Origin: Pseudomonadota bacterium
GTDB lineage: Bacteria; Pseudomonadota; Alphaproteobacteria; Caulobacterales; Caulobacteraceae
Length of the DNA: 17,766 nucleotides
NCBI GenBank assembly: GCA_023445705.1
Contig: JAEXKM010000445.1
Coordinates: 1 to 17,766, forward strand
Reading direction: 5' to 3'
Shown here: in pieces, positions 13,320 to 17,766 of the stretch
How positions within the stretch are numbered: the stretch's first letter is position 1
Layout of the letters: every line of letters starts with the position of its first letter
Position numbers and translations under genes: made by a program
Notes under the pieces: model-generated
Seen by the model: only the letters and a program-made list of their open reading frames with translations
Databases searched by the model: none
What the model was told of the DNA's origin: nothing

Positions 13320-14471
13320 ATGAGCGCGTTCGCGATCTCACCGGACGAAAGCAGCGGCGGCGTCTACCGCTTTCCCGCCGACCAGCCCCTGCGCCTGGAC
13401 TCCGGCGCGCTGCTGGCCCCGCTGGAGATCGGCTACAAGACCTACGGGGTCCTGAACGCCGACAAGTCCAACGCCGTCCTGGTCTGTCACGCCCTCACGG
13501 GCGACCAACACGCGGCCTCGACTCATCCGGTCACCGGCAAGCCGGGCTGGTGGAATCGCGTGATCGGCCCCGGCCTACCGCTCGATCCCGCCCGGCATTT
13601 CATCATCTGCTCGAACGTCGTCGGCGGCTGCATGGGTTCGACCGGACCGGCCGAGCTCGATCCCAAGACCAGCCAGCCCTACGCCCTCTCCTTCCCGGTC
13701 ATCACCATCGCCGACATGGTGCGCGCCCAGGCGATGCTGATCGAAGCCCTGGGCATCGAGACCCTGTTCGCCGTGGTCGGCGGCTCCATGGGCGGGATGC
13801 AGGTCCTGCAATGGGCGGCCGACTATCCGGAGAAGCTGTTCTCCGCCATCTGCATCGCCGCCGCCGCCCGGCACTCGGCGCAGAACATCGCGTTCCACGA
13901 GGTCGGACGCCAGGCGATCATGGCAGACCCCGACTGGCGCGGCGGCGGCTATCAACTGGCTGGCGTCCGCCCGGAAAAGGGCCTGGCCGTCGCCCGCATG
14001 GCCGCCCACATCACCTATCTCTCCGAACGGGCCCTGCAGCGGAAGTTCGGCCGCGAACTCCAGCGCGACGGCCTGTCCTGGGGCTTCGACGCGGACTTCC
14101 AGGTGGAAAGCTATCTGCGCCATCAGGGCGCCAGCTTCGTCGACCGCTTCGACGCCAACTCCTATCTCTACATCACGCGGGCGCTGGACTATTTCGACCT
14201 GGCTGCGCGCCACGACGGGGTGCTGGCCAAGGCCTTCCAGGATTCGCGCCACGTGCGCTTCTGCGTCCTCTCATTCTCCTCGGACTGGCTCTACTCGACG
14301 GCTGAGAGCCGAGACATCGTCCGCGCGCTCAACGCCGCCGGCTGCCGCGCCTCGTTCGCCGAGATCGAGACGGACAAGGGGCACGACGCCTTCTTCCAGG
14401 ACGAACCGGCGCTGGATTCGGCGCTGCGCGGTTTCCTGGCCTCGGCCGGTGAAAAGCGGGGCCTTGCGTGA
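13320..14471 (+). CDS. metX: Homoserine O-acyltransferase (MetX family)
   Basis: A 383-aa alpha/beta hydrolase that acylates homoserine, the first committed step to methionine. Catalytic triad: Ser156 in VVGGSMGGMQ, Asp322 in SFSSDWLYS, His355 in TDKGHDAFF. Other family signatures are VCHALTGDQHA, SNVVGGCMGSTGP and GKPGWWN. Acetyl-CoA is the usual donor in MetX, but some proteobacterial members use succinyl-CoA, so the donor is left open. ATG 13320 (MSAFAISPDE) fits the family start; the longer frame from 13197 is arginine-rich upstream and rejected. It overlaps metW by four bases (GTGA), forming an operon. Confidence 0.95.
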   Translation: MSAFAISPDESSGGVYRFPADQPLRLDSGALLAPLEIGYKTYGVLNADKSNAVLVCHALTGDQHAASTHPVTGKPGWWNRVIGPGLPLDPARHFIICSNVVGGCMGSTGPAELDPKTSQPYALSFPVITIADMVRAQAMLIEALGIETLFAVVGGSMGGMQVLQWAADYPEKLFSAICIAAAARHSAQNIAFHEVGRQAIMADPDWRGGGYQLAGVRPEKGLAVARMAAHITYLSERALQRKFGRELQRDGLSWGFDADFQVESYLRHQGASFVDRFDANSYLYITRALDYFDLAARHDGVLAKAFQDSRHVRFCVLSFSSDWLYSTAESRDIVRALNAAGCRASFAEIETDKGHDAFFQDEPALDSALRGFLASAGEKRGLA

Positions 14472-15124
14472 GCGCCATGCGGGACGACTTCGCCGAGATC
14501 CTGCGGCTCGTGCGCCCCCGCGCTCGTGTGCTCGATGTCGGCTGCGGCGAGGGCGAACTGCTGGAGTTGCTGACCCGCGAGAAGGAAATCGACGGCCAGG
14601 GCCTCGAACTCTCCTCGGCAGGCGTCGCGTCCTGCCTGGCCCGGGGCCTGGCGGTCGTCCAGGGCGACGCCGACCGCGATCTCGATCACTTCCCGACCAA
14701 GGCTTTCGACTACGCGATCCTCTCCAAGACCCTGCAGCAGGTGCGCGACCCGCGCCACGTCCTGGCGGAACTGCTGCGGATCGCCGATCGCGCCGTCGTG
14801 TCGTTTCCGAATTTCGGCCACTGGCGGGTGCGCTGGTCGCTGCTGGCGACCGGCCGCATGCCTACCACCAAGGCGCTGCCCGAGCCGTGGTGGTCGACGC
14901 CGAACATCCACCTCTGCACGCTGCGGGACTTCACCGCCCTTTGCGACCACCTCGACCTGCGGATCGAGGCCTGCGCCGCCCTGATTCCCGGCAAGCCGGC
15001 GCGGATCATCGATCCGGCTGGATCGCTCGAGAACTGGCGCGCCGAAACCGCCCTCTTCCTATTGAGCCGAAGGGCGGAGCCGGCGCCCGCGCCGACCCCG
15101 CCCCCAGGCGACCTCTTCGAGTAG
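14468..15124 (+). CDS. metW: Methionine biosynthesis protein MetW
   Basis: A 218-aa class I methyltransferase-fold protein with motif I VLDVGCGEGELLELL (21-35), then LSKTLQQVRDPRHVLAELLR and VVSFPNFGHWRVRWSLL, which are MetW hallmarks. It is nearly always found directly after metX and is thought to act with it in homoserine acylation; a methyl-transfer reaction is not established. GTG 14468 is the likely start, with GCGGGG six bases upstream and a GTGA overlap with the metX stop. ATG 14477 is the alternative. The C-terminal ~20 residues form a Pro/Ala-rich tail. Confidence 0.93.
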   Translation: MSAMRDDFAEILRLVRPRARVLDVGCGEGELLELLTREKEIDGQGLELSSAGVASCLARGLAVVQGDADRDLDHFPTKAFDYAILSKTLQQVRDPRHVLAELLRIADRAVVSFPNFGHWRVRWSLLATGRMPTTKALPEPWWSTPNIHLCTLRDFTALCDHLDLRIEACAALIPGKPARIIDPAGSLENWRAETALFLLSRRAEPAPAPTPPPGDLFE

Positions 15125-15170
15125 CGGCGGGCGGCGGGGGGAAGTCCGCCCGGGAGAAAGGCCGCTGTTT
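15123..15170 (+). terminator. Weak terminator candidate after metW
   Basis: The 44 bases between the convergent stops contain AGCGGC (15123-15128) pairing with GCCGCT (15161-15166). CGGGCGG (15128-15134) with CCGCCCG (15146-15152) forms an inner stem sharing one base. Only GTTT follows, so termination strength is doubtful. Confidence 0.3.
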
Positions 15171-15447
15171 AAGAGAGCCACTTCGGCTGCGGCCGTCCCG
15201 CCGCAGCCATCAGGCTGAGGAGCGCCAGGCTCCCCTCGAAGAGGCAGAAGCCGGCCACGAACAGGACCGGCGTCTCCACAAGGGCGCTTGGATGGATCGC
15301 CACAAGCACAACGCCAAGCGCCAGGCACACGACAGCGCCAGCCAGGGCGGCTTTCGAACGCCAGAGCGGCGGGACCCCGTGGGTTCGCCGAGCCACTCCG
15401 ACCAACCCCGCCCCGATCGCCAGAAGGCCTCCAGCCAGGAGCGTCAT
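15169..15447 (-). CDS. Small three-helix membrane protein, unknown function
   Basis: A 92-aa hydrophobic protein with three predicted transmembrane helices at about 2-20, 33-52 and 59-83, and short loops RRTHGVPPLWRSK and HPSALVETP. The tail GRPQPKWLS is soluble. The start is well supported: a consensus AGGAGGT (15459-15453) lies five bases before ATG 15447, better placed than for GTG 15450. The ribosome binding site starts on the last base of the autotransporter stop codon, so the two genes are probably co-transcribed. No family recognised. It could help the autotransporter or simply share the promoter. Confidence 0.7.
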   Translation of the reverse strand: MTLLAGGLLAIGAGLVGVARRTHGVPPLWRSKAALAGAVVCLALGVVLVAIHPSALVETPVLFVAGFCLFEGSLALLSLMAAAGRPQPKWLS

Positions 15448-15458
15448 CACCTACCTCC

Positions 15459-17766
15459 TCAGAACAGGAACCGGACGACGACGCGGCCGTCATAGGCCTC
15501 GTAGTCGTCGCGATACTCGCCGCCGCCTTCCAGGGCGAAGTCGAAGTATTCGCCCTGGCCACGCAGGGCCAGGCGCACCACCGGACCGCCGCCTGAGAGG
15601 TCGGGCGCAGCCAGGCTGAACGAAGGACCTCCGGCGACGAAGCGGGCGGTCGTGACGTCCACTCCGTCGCCGGTTGCCTGCCGCCATCCGGCGGTCAGCT
15701 CGGGAACCCAGGCAAACGCGCTCTCCTCGCCGAAGCGGGCCCCGAAAGTCACGCCTGCAAAGCCGCTGAACTGGTCGCTCGAGCGCTTGTCGATCGACAG
15801 GTCGATGGCTTCGCCGCCGCCCGACTCGGTGCGCCGGTCTTCCTTCAGCATGAAGTAGTCGGCGGTGGCCTTCGGCTTCACGTAGAAGCGGCCCAGGTCC
15901 AGCTGGTAGGCGATGCCGGCATGGGCCGACACGGTGACGCCGTTCCAGTTGGATTTCGCCTCGCGGTTGATGCCGTTGTCCACGTCGTTGACGACGCGGG
16001 TGCTCTTCAGGCTGGCGTAGCCGCCGTTCAGGCCCAGGTTGGCCGTCAGGCCGCCGGCCTGGTCCTTCCAATAGACCCCAGCAGAGAACACCTGGCCGCC
16101 CAGGGATTCGGCTGCGGCGGCGAAGGCGTCGTCCACGTCGACGTTCACGAAGCTGGTCATGACGCCCAGCGTGCCGATGCCCGAGTAACCGCTCTCCACA
16201 CCGCCCGCGAGACCAAAGCCGTTGGCGTCGTAGTTGGTGGTGCGGTCGACGTCGCGCTTAACCAGGAAGGCGATTTCCTGAGTCCAGACCCGCACGCCGT
16301 CGGCGTTCATGGCCCCGTCCGCCTCGTCGATGGCCCGGTTGGTCGCGTCGGATGCGGCCGCCAGGGTGTGGAACAGGCTGCCCGTGAAGTCCGGCAGGAA
16401 TTGGTCGTAGAGGCTCGCGAAGCTGGAGCCGTCGGTCTTCGACATCACCGCGTCGCGCACGGCCGAGTCACGGTCGAAGTTCGCGAAGAAGGCGTCGTAT
16501 GCGCCCGCCTCGGCGGCGTTGAGCCCAGCCTCGGTCGCAGTGCGCCGGCGCACGTCCGCCAGCAGGGCGTTGTTGGCGCCGTCGACCCGCAGCTCCGCCC
16601 GATAGAGCCAGGGCGTGGAGTCGAGCAAGCTCTGATCGAGGGCGCCGGCCGTCAGCGCACCGGCCTTTATCAGGGTGAAGGTGGTTGCTTCATCCAGCTT
16701 GGACGCAAAGCGCAACCCGACCTTCGAGCCACTGGCCAGATTGGCCGCGCCCGCCACGTTGAGCAGCGTGCTCTTTTCGTTGACCGGGTCGGCGGTCAGA
16801 ACGAGTTCGCCGCTCGCGCCGAGGTCCAGCGAGGTCAGGTTGATCGTCTCGACGTTGGTCGCGGTCAGCCGGCCTTGGGCGATATTCACCGTCAGGCCGC
16901 CGCCTGCATCGGTCAGCGCGCCGGTCATCTTGGCGCCGCCGTCGATGACCAGCGTGTCCGCTCCTGATCCAAACGCCACGTTACCGCTCAGCACGCCCGC
17001 CTGCAGTTCCAGCCGCGACGGCCCCGAACCGAACAGCACGTCGCCGACGATGGTCGGGGTGATGCTCGAGGACGCGTTGGCGCCCTGCCGGACGGTCACG
17101 CCCTGGGTGTTGGCCCGCAGGTCGATCGCAACGGCGCTGCCGGTGACGGCCGTCCCGTCGCTGTTGGAGATGCCCGCGGCGATGGTGTTGATGTTCTCGA
17201 TCGTGCGCAGCGTTCCGGCCGCGTCGAGGATGGCCGTGGCCGAACCGGTCGAACCGGTGATCGCCGCGGTGATCGTTCCGGAGTTGCCGAGGTAGTCGAC
17301 GGCCGCGCCGGCGTCGATCTGGATGGCCCGAACGTTCACGGCGTCGGCGGAGGTGGCCGCCGCCTTGATGGCTCCGCCCTCGACCAGGATCTTCGGCGTG
17401 GTGACGCCCGAGCCGAGCCACAGGCCGGTGGCGTTCGCCTTGGCCGACGTCGAGGTCAGGTTCCCCAGCACCCGAACCCCGCCCTCGACGGAAACCGCTC
17501 CGCCCATGCCGCCGAGCTGTACGCCGGTGGTCGCGATCCCGTCATAGACGCCGGCGCTCTGCACCGTGCCGCGGATATCCAGGCCGTAGGCGCCCGCCGG
17601 ACGGCCATCGACGCCGAGCCGCACCGAACGGCTGTCCGACCCAATCTGCAGGGCCGGCGCCGATCCGTACGAACTGATGACGCCCGTCGTCTCCGAAGCG
17701 TCGGCGACGCCGTCGCCATCCTCGTCGGCGTTGGAAGAATCGAGATCCGCAGGCGGGGCGTCGACG
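15459..17766 (-). CDS. Autotransporter (type Va), 5' end outside window
   Basis: The frame is open to the right edge, giving 768 visible residues without the signal peptide. The last ~279 residues (about 15462-16298) form an autotransporter beta-barrel: alternating strands, aromatic residues, and the terminal signature ending RVVVRFLF with C-terminal Phe. Before it is a linker (about 16299-16600) with NAAEAGAYDAFFANFDRD and MSKTDGSSFASLYDQFLPDF, usual for the region upstream of such barrels. The passenger is rich in Gly/Ala/Thr/Asn/Val and short repeated strand motifs, as expected for a beta-helix. At the visible N-terminal edge NADEDGDGVAD (about 17700-17732) resembles a calcium-binding D-x-D-x-D-G loop. 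It probably displays or releases an adhesin-like passenger; no enzymatic domain is evident. Confidence 0.92.
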   Translation of the reverse strand, partial: VDAPPADLDSSNADEDGDGVADASETTGVISSYGSAPALQIGSDSRSVRLGVDGRPAGAYGLDIRGTVQSAGVYDGIATTGVQLGGMGGAVSVEGGVRVLGNLTSTSAKANATGLWLGSGVTTPKILVEGGAIKAAATSADAVNVRAIQIDAGAAVDYLGNSGTITAAITGSTGSATAILDAAGTLRTIENINTIAAGISNSDGTAVTGSAVAIDLRANTQGVTVRQGANASSSITPTIVGDVLFGSGPSRLELQAGVLSGNVAFGSGADTLVIDGGAKMTGALTDAGGGLTVNIAQGRLTATNVETINLTSLDLGASGELVLTADPVNEKSTLLNVAGAANLASGSKVGLRFASKLDEATTFTLIKAGALTAGALDQSLLDSTPWLYRAELRVDGANNALLADVRRRTATEAGLNAAEAGAYDAFFANFDRDSAVRDAVMSKTDGSSFASLYDQFLPDFTGSLFHTLAAASDATNRAIDEADGAMNADGVRVWTQEIAFLVKRDVDRTTNYDANGFGLAGGVESGYSGIGTLGVMTSFVNVDVDDAFAAAAESLGGQVFSAGVYWKDQAGGLTANLGLNGGYASLKSTRVVNDVDNGINREAKSNWNGVTVSAHAGIAYQLDLGRFYVKPKATADYFMLKEDRRTESGGGEAIDLSIDKRSSDQFSGFAGVTFGARFGEESAFAWVPELTAGWRQATGDGVDVTTARFVAGGPSFSLAAPDLSGGGPVVRLALRGQGEYFDFALEGGGEYRDDYEAYDGRVVVRFLF

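Overview
The window is GC-rich alphaproteobacterial DNA. The right-hand two thirds looks like a chromosome of the Caulobacter/Phenylobacterium type: many GTG starts, class-2 pyrD, metX-metW, and a DUF952-pyrD overlap. The genus is an inference from gene content and composition, not from a search.

Region 1 (1-5310) is the end of an integrative element. It holds the tail of an unknown plus-strand gene with a very strong hairpin terminator. A large ParB-type DNA-binding protein (686 aa) is read leftward, with no ParA visible. Upstream of parB is a 450-base, hairpin-rich gap. A ribbon-helix-helix antitoxin / ParE-RelE toxin pair follows, then one or two small unknown ORFs and a 565-aa large serine recombinase. 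The recombinase runs into a tRNA-Arg(ACG) gene on the opposite strand, and its last 14 codons are the antisense of the tRNA 3' part. This is the expected layout when a tRNA 3' end is the attachment site, so 5311-5355 is probably the element/chromosome junction. The other end of the element lies outside the window.

Region 2 (5311-9743) holds the tRNA with a good promoter, a secreted glycine-rich protein of unknown function, a cytoplasmic P1 (DmpA/NylC-like) self-processing peptidase, and a divergent lipoprotein gamma-glutamyltransferase.

Region 3 (9744-13197, all minus) is a probable operon read as SixA-like histidine phosphatase, DUF952 protein, pyrD (pyrimidine synthesis) and a membrane sensor histidine kinase with no response regulator beside it. 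Junctions are 3 bases, a 4-base overlap and 80 bases.

Region 4 (13198-15124, plus) is metX-metW: homoserine acylation for methionine synthesis plus its partner methyltransferase-like protein, overlapping by four bases. A 122-base divergent promoter region separates it from sixA.

Region 5 (15169-17766, minus) is an autotransporter that is open at the right edge, followed by a small three-helix membrane protein whose ribosome binding site begins on the autotransporter stop codon.

The most interesting places are the recombinase/tRNA junction with its 50-bp dyad, the possible frame break at 3269-3639, and the structured parB leader. No CRISPR array, insertion sequence, rRNA or recognisable riboswitch was seen.
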